Source: Halomonas faecis (GTDB lineage Bacteria > Pseudomonadota > Gammaproteobacteria > Pseudomonadales > Halomonadaceae). Taken from it: DNA of 64,000 nt. Each line of letters starts with the position of its first letter. The first letter of the stretch is position 1. This document shows, piece after piece, positions 17,949-26,916 of this stretch. The notes under the pieces were generated by a model that worked only from the letters and a program-made list of their open reading frames with translations, did not search any database and was not told where the DNA came from. The position numbers were made by a program, and so were the translations under genes. The DNA lies in the NCBI RefSeq assembly GCF_010993975.1, contig NZ_JAACZO010000058.1:141011-205010 (forward strand), given 5' to 3'.

Positions 17949-20264
17949 TCAGGTCTGGTCGACGTCATCGCCGCTGGGTTTGTCGTGGTCCGAGTGGGCG
18001 GTTTCCTGAATTCCGTGCTGCGAGTCGTCGGCCCGAGCCGGGGCTGAATTCGCCGCCTTCGACCGCGATTCCAGTACTCTCACGTTGGCAGCAGGCGAGT
18101 TGCCCTGCTTGTCTTCGCCGAAGTAGAGAGTGGTGTGCGGGAAGGGGATCTCGATGCCCGCCGCGTCGAAGCGCAGCTTGACCAGGCGGTTGTAGGCGCG
18201 TCCCACGGCCCACTGATCGCCGGGCGTGGTCTTGATGATCACCCGGATGTTGACCGAGCTGTCGGCCAGCGCGGTAACGCCAGCCACGTTGAGCGGCTCC
18301 AGCAGCTTATGGCCGTGCTCGTCGCTGGCCTTGAGGTCCTCGAAGGCGTTCTTGAGCTGTTCGATGGCCTCGTCGATGCTCTCACGGTAGGCGATACCGT
18401 ATTCGCCGACGTGGTTGCCGAACTCGCGCATGTAGTTGGAGACGGTATCCACGCTGGAGAATGGCACCAGATGGTAGGTGCCCGAGAGGTCGCGGATGCC
18501 CACCGAGCGGATGCTGAGCTTCTCGGCCGTGCCGGTGATGCCGCCCACCGTGACCACGTCGCCGGTGTTCATGGCGTTCTCCACCTGGATGAAGATACCG
18601 GTGATGATGTCCTGAACCAGCTTCTGGGCACCGAAGCCGATGGCCAGGCCGAGTACCCCGGCACCGGCGATCAGGGGACCGATGTTGATGCCGATCTCGG
18701 CGAGTACGATCATCGCCGTCATGGTGATCAGGGCGATGGCCAGGGCGTTGCGGAACAGGGTGAGCAGCGTTTGGGCGCGAGCCGAGGGGACTCCGCCGCC
18801 GGTCTCGGGGTTGAGTTTATGCTCGATCAGGCTGGCCAGCGCCAGCCATGCCATGACGGCGATGACCAGGATCATCGCCACGCTGACCAGCTTGCCGACC
18901 AGGCCTCGGCCGGCCTCCGAGGCGTACCAGGCCGCCAGGTCGAAAACGTTCCAGGCGTTGAGCACCACCATCACCACCAGCACCACGATGACGGTGCGTA
19001 TCACCCTCAGCGCGTTGGGTACGTAGCTGTTGAGACGCGCTTCGAGTAGCGGCAGCTTGCGGCGTAGGTCGTCGGTCAGGCGGATCCGGCGACCGATGGT
19101 CTGGGTCAGGAAGTTCGAGGCCAGCAGCCCCACCACCACGGCGGCGATGGTTTTCAGCGTGGCGAACAGCACGAAAGGCAGGGCATCCACGGGTCGCGTC
19201 AGGGTTACCGTCAGCACCATGACGAAATAGGCCAGGGCGAACAGATGCCAGATACGTGCGAACAGCTGCAAACTGACCCGGCTGGCCGCCATGGTGGCCT
19301 TGTCGGCCTTGGCGTTGATGGCATCGCGCAGGCGGGCTCGGTTCTTGAGCACCACGATCACGGCGTACAGGAAGGCGCCGATCATGATCAGCGTCCCCAG
19401 CCCCTGGCCCACTGCGGGCGCTACATAGGCATTGACCAGCGGCACCACGACCATCAGGCCATAGCCCACCAGGCCGATGAGGCGAGCGATCCAGCGATTC
19501 CAGTAGGAGGCTTCGCCGGCGGTGATGGGCAGCAGGCGCAGCCCATCGTAACGCGAGGCGAACAGCATGCGTATGCCGGCCTTGAGCAGTTCGATCACCA
19601 GGAAGGCATTGAGGAACAGCGAGGCGCGGGTGGAGAGTTCGCCGGTCTCGCCGATGGCGAAGGTGGCGATGAGATTGCCGCCCAGGTAGCCGAGGGCGAC
19701 GATCAGCACGTCCACCACCGCGGCCAGCGCCACGCTGATCACCAGGCGCAGGATGGGCGTCAGCCCGCTACCGTTGAGCGACCACTGGCTGATACCCGCG
19801 AACAGCGGCTTGGCAAGGCGGCGAAAGACAACGAAGAGGACGAAGGTCGCCAGTATCACCAGGCCGAGGTTGATGGCGGCCGTGGTGAAGGCGGCCACAT
19901 CGAAGGTGTTGTCCAGGTCGCTCGAGAACATGCCGCCGATGGCGGAGACGACGGCCTCGAACTGACTGCCGATATCGCTGCCCACGCGGCTGGTGAGCTC
20001 GGCCAGCTGGCGGGGAAGCGAGGGTTCCTCGGCGGTCTCTTCGGCGCTTGTCGAACCGGCCACGTCGCCAGCCATGCCGCGCAGCTGGTCGATCAGTTGC
20101 TGGCGTGTTTCCTCGTTTTCCAGCAGGTCGGCCAGGGTGGCGTAGGCAGGCGGCTCGCCGCCGCTCGCATTGTCCGACTGCTGGGCTTGGGCGGGGGCGG
20201 CGAATGCCATTACGGCAATCAGCAGCCAGCCGAGCATCAGGGGTAGGGCTCGCAAGGGATTCAC
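17949..20264 (-). CDS. MscS-family mechanosensitive channel, large YbiO-like type
   Basis: A 771-residue inner-membrane channel. It starts with GTG at 20264 preceded by GGAGGT, has a signal peptide ending in AQAQQ near residue 30, a polar periplasmic segment, about ten hydrophobic helices and then the MscS core. The pore helix and beta domain can be seen in LIAGAGVLGLAIGFGAQKLV, DIITGIFIQVENAMNTGDVV and GTAEKLSIRSVGIRDLSGTY. The architecture matches E. coli YbiO (about 740 residues), a moderate-conductance channel that protects against hypo-osmotic shock, a fitting trait for a halophile. The C-terminal 50 residues are charged and probably disordered. Confidence 0.87.
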   Translation of the reverse strand: MNPLRALPLMLGWLLIAVMAFAAPAQAQQSDNASGGEPPAYATLADLLENEETRQQLIDQLRGMAGDVAGSTSAEETAEEPSLPRQLAELTSRVGSDIGSQFEAVVSAIGGMFSSDLDNTFDVAAFTTAAINLGLVILATFVLFVVFRRLAKPLFAGISQWSLNGSGLTPILRLVISVALAAVVDVLIVALGYLGGNLIATFAIGETGELSTRASLFLNAFLVIELLKAGIRMLFASRYDGLRLLPITAGEASYWNRWIARLIGLVGYGLMVVVPLVNAYVAPAVGQGLGTLIMIGAFLYAVIVVLKNRARLRDAINAKADKATMAASRVSLQLFARIWHLFALAYFVMVLTVTLTRPVDALPFVLFATLKTIAAVVVGLLASNFLTQTIGRRIRLTDDLRRKLPLLEARLNSYVPNALRVIRTVIVVLVVMVVLNAWNVFDLAAWYASEAGRGLVGKLVSVAMILVIAVMAWLALASLIEHKLNPETGGGVPSARAQTLLTLFRNALAIALITMTAMIVLAEIGINIGPLIAGAGVLGLAIGFGAQKLVQDIITGIFIQVENAMNTGDVVTVGGITGTAEKLSIRSVGIRDLSGTYHLVPFSSVDTVSNYMREFGNHVGEYGIAYRESIDEAIEQLKNAFEDLKASDEHGHKLLEPLNVAGVTALADSSVNIRVIIKTTPGDQWAVGRAYNRLVKLRFDAAGIEIPFPHTTLYFGEDKQGNSPAANVRVLESRSKAANSAPARADDSQHGIQETAHSDHDKPSGDDVDQT

Positions 20265-20488
20265 GCTGTGACCTCCGTCTCGTCGCGTGGGCGCGGTGAT
20301 ATTGGCATGCTCATGATACGGGCTTTACGACCCGACCACGAGCGATGGCATGTCATTCATGTACAGAAATTGTACGTCATGAGCTGGTTGAGTCATACCG
20401 GAGGGTGGCTCGGCCTGCCGATGCCCCGCCTGGCGTGCGATACTCGTCCGCCACTCGCTCGGCGAGGCGTTCTTGGCAGGAGTTGGCG

Positions 20489-20869
20489 ATGCAGGTGGAT
20501 GGAGTGGAGTGGCTGGCGGTGATGCTCGGCGGCGCGGTGGGCGGCATGGCCCGACTGGCGGTGGGCGACGCGGTGGGGTGTCGACTGGGCACGCGCTTTC
20601 CGTGGGGCACCCTGGCGGTCAACCTCAGCGGTGCCTGGCTGATGGGAATGCTGGCCGGTGTGTTCGGCCTGGAGGCGGGGCCGACCTGGTCGCTGCTGGC
20701 CATCGGGGTGCTGGGAGGCTACACCACCGTCTCTTCGTTCAGCCTGCAGGCCCTGACGCTATGGCAGCAGGGTAGCGAGCCGCTGGCCGTTGGTTACGTG
20801 GCGGTCACCCTGCTGGCGGGCCTGGGTGCCCTGGCGCTCGGTGCCTGGCTGACCGGAGGTCTGACATGA
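20489..20869 (+). CDS. crcB: Fluoride channel subunit CrcB/Fluc, first copy
   Basis: A 126-residue, four-helix membrane protein of the Fluc fluoride exporter family. GGAVGGMARLAVG, FPWGTLAVNLSGAWLMG (with the Asn of the pore) and GVLGGYTTVSSFSLQALTLW (the Phe-box and Na-site region) are all recognisable. ATG at 20489 follows GCAGGAGT. The next gene encodes a second Fluc and overlaps by 4 bp, so this is a pair whose products probably form a heterodimer with antiparallel topology. Confidence 0.88.
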   Translation: MQVDGVEWLAVMLGGAVGGMARLAVGDAVGCRLGTRFPWGTLAVNLSGAWLMGMLAGVFGLEAGPTWSLLAIGVLGGYTTVSSFSLQALTLWQQGSEPLAVGYVAVTLLAGLGALALGAWLTGGLT

Positions 20870-21255
20870 GCGGCTGGAGAGCTTACGCCGCCGTCGGCCT
20901 GGGCAGTGCACTGGGTTCGCTGCTGCGCTATCTGGTTTCGCTGGCGCTGGCAGGATCGTCCTTCCCCTGGGCGACGCTGGCGGTGAACGCCATTGGTTCC
21001 GGGATGATCGTGGGATTGGCCACCTATGCGGCCCGGCGCCATCGCGGCCGAGTCGCTCGCTGGCAGCCCTTCCTGATCGCCGGCTTTTGTGGTGGCTTCA
21101 CCACGTTCTCGCTGTTTGGCCTGGAAACGCTGCAGCTGTGGCAGGTCGGTCGCTCCTGGCTGGCATTGAGTTACGTGCCGATCAGCGTGGCGGTATGGCT
21201 CACCGCTGCCTGGCTGGGGCATCGACTCGGGCAGCGCGCGGCGGTACGGTCCTGA
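20866..21255 (+). CDS. crcB: Fluoride channel subunit CrcB/Fluc, second copy
   Basis: A 129-residue, four-helix Fluc subunit. VGLGSALGSLLRYLVSLAL, FPWATLAVNAIGSGMIVG and GFCGGFTTFSLFGLETLQLW are the family motifs. Its ATG overlaps the stop of the first copy. The two proteins differ clearly from each other, as expected for paired Fluc subunits that evolved from an antiparallel homodimer. It converges on mgsA. Confidence 0.9.
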   Translation: MSGWRAYAAVGLGSALGSLLRYLVSLALAGSSFPWATLAVNAIGSGMIVGLATYAARRHRGRVARWQPFLIAGFCGGFTTFSLFGLETLQLWQVGRSWLALSYVPISVAVWLTAAWLGHRLGQRAAVRS

Positions 21256-21304
21256 GTCGCCCAGTCCCGGCGGCAGGATGCGCCCGGTGTACGTTGACGG
21301 CATG

Positions 21305-21796
21305 TCAGCCGGTACCTCGATCATCGGCGCGCTCGGCGGCCCAGGCTCCGGCATCCGGGATGGCCATTTCGTAGGGCTGGTCGAGCCAGGGGGAGCTGAC
21401 CAGGAAGTCGGCGCTGGCGGCGTTGCAGGCCACCGGCACGTTCCACAGTGCCGCCAGGCGCAGCAGTGCCTTGACGTCCGGGTCGTGGGGTTGCGGCGCG
21501 AAGGGGTCCCAGAAGAAGATCAGTAGGTCGAGCTTCTGCTCGCTGATCAGGGCGCCGATCTGTTGGTCGCCGCCCAGAGGTCCGCTCATCAGTCCCTGCA
21601 CGGGGAGGCCCAGCGTCTTCGATACCCGGCTTGCCGTGGTGCCGGTGCCGGTCAGCTCGTGTTGACAAAGGGTCTCCCGCCAGCGCGCCACCCACTCCAG
21701 CAGCTCAGCCTTCTTGCCGTCATGGGCGATCAGGGCAATGCGCTTGCGCGCCGGCAAGGAGCGTTTCACGGTGCGCCGTGGACGTGGATCGCTCAT
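21305..21796 (-). CDS. mgsA: Methylglyoxal synthase
   Basis: A 163-residue enzyme that turns dihydroxyacetone phosphate into methylglyoxal and phosphate, a bypass of lower glycolysis. Motifs are IALIAHDGKKAELLEW, the phosphate-binding TGTTASRV, SGPLGGDQQIGALI with the catalytic Asp77, and LLIFFWDPFAPQPHDPDVKA. It carries an N-terminal basic extension of about 15 residues compared with E. coli. It diverges from gap across a region with two HexR-like boxes, which suggests shared control with the glyceraldehyde-phosphate node. Confidence 0.95.
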   Translation of the reverse strand: MSDPRPRRTVKRSLPARKRIALIAHDGKKAELLEWVARWRETLCQHELTGTGTTASRVSKTLGLPVQGLMSGPLGGDQQIGALISEQKLDLLIFFWDPFAPQPHDPDVKALLRLAALWNVPVACNAASADFLVSSPWLDQPYEMAIPDAGAWAAERADDRGTG

Positions 21797-21852
21797 GATG
21801 TCGTTCCTCTTCGAAGTCGACTGTCGTCAGGCTACAAGGATAGTCGCCGAAT

Positions 21853-21867
21853 GGTAACTTTACTACA
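21853..21867. promoter_or_regulatory. HexR-like box 1 between mgsA and gap
   Basis: The 15-mer GGTAACTTTACTACA matches the published gammaproteobacterial HexR consensus TGTARTDWWAYTACA at 13 of 15 positions. It lies 57 bp upstream of the mgsA start and about 280 bp upstream of gap. HexR is an RpiR-family repressor/activator of central carbon genes including gap. Confidence 0.5.
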
Positions 21868-21959
21868 TTGACGAGTTGTCCTCTCCAGCCGCCGTGGTGC
21901 AGCAGCGACAGTCTTTGTGCAAGGAATTTGTTCAGGGATCGGTTCTTCAGCTATGGTGT

Positions 21960-21973
21960 AAAATCAGGATTTT
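21960..21973. promoter_or_regulatory. Perfect 14-bp palindrome upstream of gap
   Basis: AAAATCAGGATTTT consists of 6-bp arms around AG and sits between the two HexR-like boxes in an AT-rich stretch. It could be a regulator site; no regulator is recognised. Confidence 0.35.
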
Positions 21974-21984
21974 GCCAGATATGT

Positions 21985-21999
21985 TGTAAAGTTACTAAA
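21985..21999. promoter_or_regulatory. HexR-like box 2 upstream of gap
   Basis: TGTAAAGTTACTAAA matches the HexR consensus at 13 of 15 positions and lies about 150 bp before the gap start. Together with the box at 21853 it brackets the mgsA-gap divergent promoter region. Confidence 0.5.
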
Positions 22000-22150
22000 A
22001 AATCCTTGAGTCACTGATCGGATTGCGCGACATTGTGGTCCCATGCAATGAGCCGCGGGTCACCAAGCCGGTTCCCAAGACGCGCGCCGGATCTCTGCCA
22101 GCAGGCTCTGCCAACATTTCTGTAAAGACGCCACTGGAGGAGCAGAGGAC

Positions 22151-23155
22151 ATGACGCTCAAGATCGCTATCAACGGCTTCGGACGCATTGGCCGCAACGT
22201 GTTGCGCGCCCTGTACGAGAACGGCTACCGCGATCGCGTTCAGGTCGTGGCCATCAACGACCTGGGCGACCCCTCCCTCAATGCGCACCTGCTGCGCCAC
22301 GATACCGTGCACGGCCACTTTCCCTTCACGGTGGAGCATGACGAGGAGAGCCTCACCGTGGATGGCAGCCGCATCGCCATCCTCTCCGAGCGCGATCCTG
22401 CCGCACTGCCCTGGCAGTCGCTGGGCGTCGACCTAGTGATGGAGTGCACGGGGCTGTTCACCAAGCGCGAGGCCGCGGCCAAGCACATCGAGGCCGGCGC
22501 CCAGCGCGTGCTCATCTCCGCACCCAGCCCGGATGCCGATGCCACCGTGGTCTTCGGGGTCAACGAGGACGTGCTCACCGCTGGGCACCAGGTGGTCTCC
22601 TGCGCTTCTTGCACCACCAACTGCCTGGCGCCGGTAGCCAAGGCGCTCAACGACAGCGTGGGCATCGAGAACGGCCTGATGACCACGGTGCATGCCTACA
22701 CCAACGACCAGAACCTATCCGACGTCTACCACAAGGATCCCTACCGGGCGCGCAGTGCGACCCACTCGATGATTCCCACCAAGACCGGCGCTGCCGCCGC
22801 GGTGGGCCTGGTGCTCCCGGAGCTCGCGGGCAAGTTCGATGGCCTGGCGGTGCGCGTGCCGGTGATCAACGTCTCGCTGGTGGATCTGACCTTCACCGCC
22901 GGCCGCGAGACCACCAAGGAAGAGATCAACGAGATCGTCGCCAAGGCGGCGGAGACCTCCCCGGTACTGGCGGTCAACGCCCAGCCGCTGGTCTCCATCG
23001 ACTTCAACCACGATGCCAATTCCTCCACCTTCGATGCCAACCACACTCGGGTGAACGGCCGCCTGGTGAAGATCATGGCCTGGTACGACAACGAGTGGGG
23101 CTTCTCCAACCGCATGCTCGACACCGCCCTGGCGATGCACGACGCCTGCCGCTGA
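22151..23155 (+). CDS. gap: Type I glyceraldehyde-3-phosphate dehydrogenase
   Basis: A 334-residue tetrameric enzyme of glycolysis and gluconeogenesis. The Rossmann start is [17 protein letters not shown], with Asp37 in INDLGD pointing to NAD. The active site is Cys154 in SCASCTTNC with His181 in TVHAYTNDQ. The S-loop [20 protein letters not shown] and the C-terminal [12 protein letters not shown] are typical of proteobacterial GAPDH. An AGGAG-containing leader (GGAGGAGCAGAGG) precedes the ATG. Regulation by a HexR-like protein is suggested by the upstream boxes. Confidence 0.97.
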   Translation: MTLKIAINGFGRIGRNVLRALYENGYRDRVQVVAINDLGDPSLNAHLLRHDTVHGHFPFTVEHDEESLTVDGSRIAILSERDPAALPWQSLGVDLVMECTGLFTKREAAAKHIEAGAQRVLISAPSPDADATVVFGVNEDVLTAGHQVVSCASCTTNCLAPVAKALNDSVGIENGLMTTVHAYTNDQNLSDVYHKDPYRARSATHSMIPTKTGAAAAVGLVLPELAGKFDGLAVRVPVINVSLVDLTFTAGRETTKEEINEIVAKAAETSPVLAVNAQPLVSIDFNHDANSSTFDANHTRVNGRLVKIMAWYDNEWGFSNRMLDTALAMHDACR

Positions 23156-23188
23156 GCTTGACCTGCGGGCCGAGATAGCCTGAGATCG

Positions 23189-23219
23189 AACGCCGGGGTG
23201 TTTCTGCGCCCCGGCGTTT
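23189..23219 (+). terminator. Rho-independent terminator after gap
   Basis: A 10-bp GC-rich stem (AACGCCGGGG with CCCCGGCGTT) and a 10-base loop start 34 bp after the gap stop and end in TTT. Confidence 0.75.
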
Positions 23220-23267
23220 CTGCGCCTGTAGCGCTTGCCATACTCACCGCCGCGCAAGGAAGCCGCC

Positions 23268-24011
23268 ATGTTGCCCGACTACTCCTGGCTGGCCTGGACC
23301 CTGATCGTTGCCTCCACCTATCTGACCGGTGTCTCCAAGGGCGGCTTCGCCGGTGGTTTCGGGACTCTCTCGGTGCCGCTGATGGCCTTGGCCATCGGGC
23401 CCATGGAAGCCGCCGGGCTGCTGTTGCCGCTGCTATTGGCCATGGATGCCTTCACCGTCAAGGCCTGGTGGGGCCACCAGGCCGGCGCCGAAGTGCGGCG
23501 TCTGGTGCCGGGCATGGCCATCGGCGTGGTCATCGGTACCCTGCTGATCGGCAGCCTCGACGAGAACGGCGTACGTCTGCTGCTGGGTCTGGTCTCCCTG
23601 GCATTTGCCGCCTACATGTTGGCGCGCCCGGCTGCCGCCCGGCCCATCTCCGCGCGCTGGGCGTGGCCCGCCGGCCTGGGCTGTGGCTTCACCAGTTTCC
23701 TGGCCCATGCCGGCGCCCCGCCGCTCAACCTCTACCTGATCCCGCGACGCCTTTCCAAGGAGGCTTTCATCGCCACCATGGCCGTGTCCTTCGCTCTCGT
23801 GAACCTGATGAAGGTGGGGCCTTACCTGTGGCTCGGCGAGATCAACCTGACCAGTGCCTGGGCCTCATTGCTGCTGGTGCCGGTGGCTTGGGGCGGCGTG
23901 CACAGTGGCATCTGGCTGCAGCGTCGGGTCAGCGAAGTGCTGTTCTACCGGCTGGTGATCGTCGCCATGGCCGCCGTCGGCGTACAGCTGGTGGTCAAGG
24001 CCCTAGGGTGA
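23268..24011 (+). CDS. TauE/SafE-family membrane transporter
   Basis: A 247-residue membrane protein with about eight helices. The paired motifs TGVSKGGFAGGFGTLSVPLM near residue 20 and GLGCGFTSFLAHAGAPPLNL near 140 are the inverted-repeat signatures of the TauE/SafE family, which exports sulfite, sulfoacetate and related anions. ATG at 23268 is preceded by AAGGAAG. There are no sulfur genes nearby, so the substrate cannot be assigned. It converges on the inositol gene iolB. Confidence 0.85.
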   Translation: MLPDYSWLAWTLIVASTYLTGVSKGGFAGGFGTLSVPLMALAIGPMEAAGLLLPLLLAMDAFTVKAWWGHQAGAEVRRLVPGMAIGVVIGTLLIGSLDENGVRLLLGLVSLAFAAYMLARPAAARPISARWAWPAGLGCGFTSFLAHAGAPPLNLYLIPRRLSKEAFIATMAVSFALVNLMKVGPYLWLGEINLTSAWASLLLVPVAWGGVHSGIWLQRRVSEVLFYRLVIVAMAAVGVQLVVKALG

Positions 24012-24021
24012 GGCCGAGCGA

Positions 24022-24044
24022 AAAAGGCCCCGCCGTGGCGGGGC
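24022..24044 (-). terminator. Terminator of the iolG/iolB minus-strand unit
   Basis: The 8-bp stem GCCCCGCC/GGCGGGGC with a 2-base loop (24027-24044) is followed on the minus strand by TTTTT, placing a canonical terminator 47 bp beyond the iolB stop. On the plus strand it has no U-tract. Confidence 0.8.
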
Positions 24045-24090
24045 GAAGCGACGTCAGGACGGGGAGCCTGACGAGGCGGGGATTGCCCGC

Positions 24091-24894
24091 TCATTGCTTG
24101 GTGATCCAGTCGTGGTCCGGGTCGTTGGTGAATTTCCAGACACGCTGGGGGCCGGCCATCACGTTGAGGTAGTAGAGCTCGTAACCGTGGGGCGCCCCCG
24201 CTGGGTGATAGCCGTAGGGCACCATCACACAGCAGCCGTTCTCCACCGCCATGGTCTCGTCCAGGCTGCGGTCGTCGGTGTAGACCCGCTGGAAGGCGAA
24301 ACCCTGAGAGGGGTTCAGGCGGTGGTAATAGGTTTCCTCGAGCTTCGATTCGTTGGGCAGGTCGTCCACGTCGTGCTTGTGGGGCGGATAGCTGGACCAA
24401 TTGCCGGCCGGCGTGAATACCTCCACCACCAGCAGGCTGTCGGCCGGTTCGGTCTCCGGCAGGATGTCCTGGATGTGGCGGGTGTTGGTGCCGCTGCCGC
24501 GGGTGCTGCGCTTGATCCGGTCGGGGCCGATCAGGCGCGGCTCGTGGTTGCCGAAGCCCGGGGCGCTGCACACCGCCAGCTCCAGGTCGGTGGTGGCCTC
24601 CACCGCGAAGCTCACGCCGTCGGGCAGGTAGACGCAGTAGGGCGGCACCTTCTCGAAGACGTCCATGCGCTTGCCGATGTCCTCCCAGCGGTGCTCGCCG
24701 CAGGTGACGGTGGCGCGGCCGGAGACCAGCACCAGGCAGTGCTCGCGGCTGCCGGTATTGGCCTCGATACGCTGTCCGCGGGTCAGCCTGTGGACGCGGA
24801 AGCCGACATACTCCCAGCCCGCGGACTCGGGGGTGACCTCGAGTACCTTGCCCTGGGTGTCGGGCTCGTGGGGGCGTACCAGTAGTGAACTCAT
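24091..24894 (-). CDS. iolB: 5-deoxy-glucuronate isomerase
   Basis: A 267-residue double-cupin enzyme that turns 5-deoxy-D-glucuronate into 2-deoxy-5-keto-D-gluconate in myo-inositol breakdown. The metal-binding region NWSSYPPHKHDVD followed by LEETYYHRLNPSQGFAFQRVYTDD is diagnostic of IolB, as is the end YYLNVMAGPQRVWKFTNDPDHDWI. The start MSSLLVRPHEPD at 24894 has GGAGC upstream. It is the last gene of a minus-strand regulator-iolG-iolB unit. Confidence 0.96.
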   Translation of the reverse strand: MSSLLVRPHEPDTQGKVLEVTPESAGWEYVGFRVHRLTRGQRIEANTGSREHCLVLVSGRATVTCGEHRWEDIGKRMDVFEKVPPYCVYLPDGVSFAVEATTDLELAVCSAPGFGNHEPRLIGPDRIKRSTRGSGTNTRHIQDILPETEPADSLLVVEVFTPAGNWSSYPPHKHDVDDLPNESKLEETYYHRLNPSQGFAFQRVYTDDRSLDETMAVENGCCVMVPYGYHPAGAPHGYELYYLNVMAGPQRVWKFTNDPDHDWITKQ

Positions 24895-24910
24895 GGAGGC
24901 TCCTGTCGAA

Positions 24911-25906
24911 TCAGTCAATGGAATCCAGCGAGATGCGGCGCCCCTTGCGCAGGGAGCGTTCGGCGGCCTCGGCCAGGCGTAGGGCCTCCAGGCCGTCATC
25001 GGCAGCGGCCAGGGGGGCGCGTCCCTGCTGCCAGGCGTCGACGAAGTCGCCGATCTCACGGCTGTAGGCCGCGGCGTAGCGCTCCAGGAAGAACCACAGT
25101 GGCTTCTCCTCGATCTGGCCGGGCTTGCCGGTGAAGCGCAGGCGCGTCTCGGTCTCGTTCTGGGCCTGGAGCATGCCGATACTGCCGAAGGCTTCGATGC
25201 GTTGGTCGTAGCCGTAACTGGCGCGGCGCGAGTTGTTGATGTGGCAGAGCCGGCCGCTGGCCGTGACCAGGGTGACCATGACGGTGTCCACGTCGCCGGC
25301 CTCGCCGATGCCCGGGGCGATCAGGCAGCTTCCCTCGGCGTTGACGGCGGCGATGGGTTCGTCGAGCAGCCAGCGGGCCATGTCGAAGTCGTGGATCGTC
25401 ATGTCGCGAAAGATGCCGCCGGAGGCGCCGATGTATTCAGCGGGAGGCGGTGCCGGGTCGCGGCTGATGATGGAGAGCGTTTCCAGCTCGCCGATCCGCC
25501 CCTCCGCCAGTGCGCGCTTGAGAGCGGCGAACTGCGGGTCGTGGCGGCGGTTGAAGCCCAGTGCACAGGTCACTGGATGGGCATCCAGAACCTTTAGGGC
25601 ATCGCGGGTACGGGCCAGGTCCAGGGCAATGGGCTTCTCGCAGAGCACCGCTTTGCCGGCACGGGCGGCCCGCTCCAGGTAGTCGGCGTGGGTGGGCGTG
25701 CTGGAGGCGATCAGTACGGCGTCGATCTCGGCGTCCTCGAAGACGGCATCGGCGTCGAGCACCCGAGCGCCGTAGTCGGCGGCCAGGGCCTCGGCGGCCG
25801 GGGTATGGTAGTCAGCCACGGCGGCCAGGGTCGCTTCGGGATGAGCATCGATGGCCCGGGCGTGAACCTTGCCGATGCGGCCGGCGCCGATCAGGGCGAG
25901 TCTCAT
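24911..25906 (-). CDS. iolG: Inositol 2-dehydrogenase (Gfo/Idh/MocA family)
   Basis: A 331-residue NAD-dependent oxidoreductase oxidising myo-inositol to scyllo-inosose, the first step of the pathway. The Rossmann motif is LALIGAGRIGKVHARAI, the catalytic Lys is in LCEKPIALD, and the Asp/His pair is in GIFRDMTIHDFDMARWLLDE. The length and these motifs are those of IolG/MocA. It lies between iolB and the RpiR-type regulator, with 15-16 bp gaps. A second enzyme of the same superfamily is encoded at 35079. Confidence 0.92.
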   Translation of the reverse strand: MRLALIGAGRIGKVHARAIDAHPEATLAAVADYHTPAAEALAADYGARVLDADAVFEDAEIDAVLIASSTPTHADYLERAARAGKAVLCEKPIALDLARTRDALKVLDAHPVTCALGFNRRHDPQFAALKRALAEGRIGELETLSIISRDPAPPPAEYIGASGGIFRDMTIHDFDMARWLLDEPIAAVNAEGSCLIAPGIGEAGDVDTVMVTLVTASGRLCHINNSRRASYGYDQRIEAFGSIGMLQAQNETETRLRFTGKPGQIEEKPLWFFLERYAAAYSREIGDFVDAWQQGRAPLAAADDGLEALRLAEAAERSLRKGRRISLDSID

Positions 25907-25921
25907 AGGAGCTATCCTCGG

Positions 25922-26785
25922 TTATGCGTGTTCGATGCTGTCGTCCGGTGCCGGCCGGTCGCGGGCCTTGTCCTGACGAACGCCCAGGGCGATGGCTAGC
26001 GTCTGGGTCAGGCACAGTGAGGCGGTCAGGCCGCGGAAGCTCTTGACCTCTGCTTCGTGCACCACCAGCGAGACATCGGCGATGCGGGCCAGCGGGCTGA
26101 GGTTGGAGTCGGTAATCACCACCAGTGGGATGCCGCGCTCTCGAGCCTCGGTGGCAAGGTCGCGAGTCTCTTTGGCGTAGGGAGAGAAGCTCACCACTAG
26201 CAGGGCATCGTGGTTACCGATGGCTTTGACTTGCTCGCCGTACATTCCTCCCAGGCCGTTGATCAGGAACGCGCGCTTGTCGACGTGATGCAGCGCATAG
26301 GTCATGTAGCTGGCCACCACGAAGCTTCGCCTTGCCCCCATGACATGGATGGTCTCGGCTTGCTCGAAGATATCCAAGGCGCGCTCCAGCTGATAGGGAT
26401 CGATGCGCCCCGGTAGCTGTTCCAGCACCTCTCGGTTGGCCTCGGCGAACTCCCACAGTAGCTGAGTGCTGTCCGGCGTTTCGCCGGTGGCACTGCGCAC
26501 GGCGCGGATACGTTCCGTGTAGTTGGGCAGTTCGTCCACCAGCCGAACGCGGAACAGCTGTTGCATCTCCGAGAAACCCGAGAAGCCGAAGTTGTTGGCG
26601 AAACGGATCAACGTCGAGGGGGTAACGCCGGCCCGCTGAGCTAGCTTGGCCACCGTCGCAAAGGCGACCTCCTGGGGGTGGTCCAGCAGGAAGCGAGCCG
26701 TCTGCTGCAGTCGACGGCTCAGCGACGGGTAGTCGGTGGTGATGCGCGCTTCCAACTGACTGTAGTCCTGCGGAATCTCACTCAT
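25922..26785 (-). CDS. iolR: RpiR-family transcriptional regulator of inositol genes
   Basis: A 287-residue regulator with an N-terminal RpiR-type helix-turn-helix (about residues 35-75, FATVAKLAQRAGVTPSTLIRFANNF) and a C-terminal SIS sugar-phosphate binding domain (about 125-260, with VMGARRSFVVASYM and VVSFSPYAKETRDLATEA). It is divergent from the importer operon and upstream of iolG-iolB, and two dyads lie in the shared promoter. By analogy with rhizobial IolR it is probably a repressor released by an inositol catabolite. Confidence 0.85.
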   Translation of the reverse strand: MSEIPQDYSQLEARITTDYPSLSRRLQQTARFLLDHPQEVAFATVAKLAQRAGVTPSTLIRFANNFGFSGFSEMQQLFRVRLVDELPNYTERIRAVRSATGETPDSTQLLWEFAEANREVLEQLPGRIDPYQLERALDIFEQAETIHVMGARRSFVVASYMTYALHHVDKRAFLINGLGGMYGEQVKAIGNHDALLVVSFSPYAKETRDLATEARERGIPLVVITDSNLSPLARIADVSLVVHEAEVKSFRGLTASLCLTQTLAIALGVRQDKARDRPAPDDSIEHA

Positions 26786-26856
26786 TGGGTCTTTTCCTTA
26801 GCCCGTGCCGTCGGGCGCAAAGGCTGGCAGTGACGTTGCTGGCAGTCTAGAAGATT

Positions 26857-26874
26857 TAGAACGTATGTTCTAAT
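26857..26874. promoter_or_regulatory. Dyad 1, probable IolR-type operator
   Basis: TTAGAACGTATGTTCTAA is a perfect inverted repeat with 7-bp arms and centre GTAT. It sits 71 bp from the regulator start. Its core AGAA-N6-TTCT resembles the GGAA-N6-TTCC motif of rhizobial IolR. Confidence 0.6.
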
Positions 26875-26916
26875 TATACCAAAGTAGAGAACAAAAAGTT
26901 TGAAGAAATGTCTATG

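Noticed and set aside
20265..20488. Possible fluoride riboswitch before the crcB pair
   Set aside because: No match to the conserved core of that riboswitch could be aligned by eye; the region has no clear pseudoknot elements.
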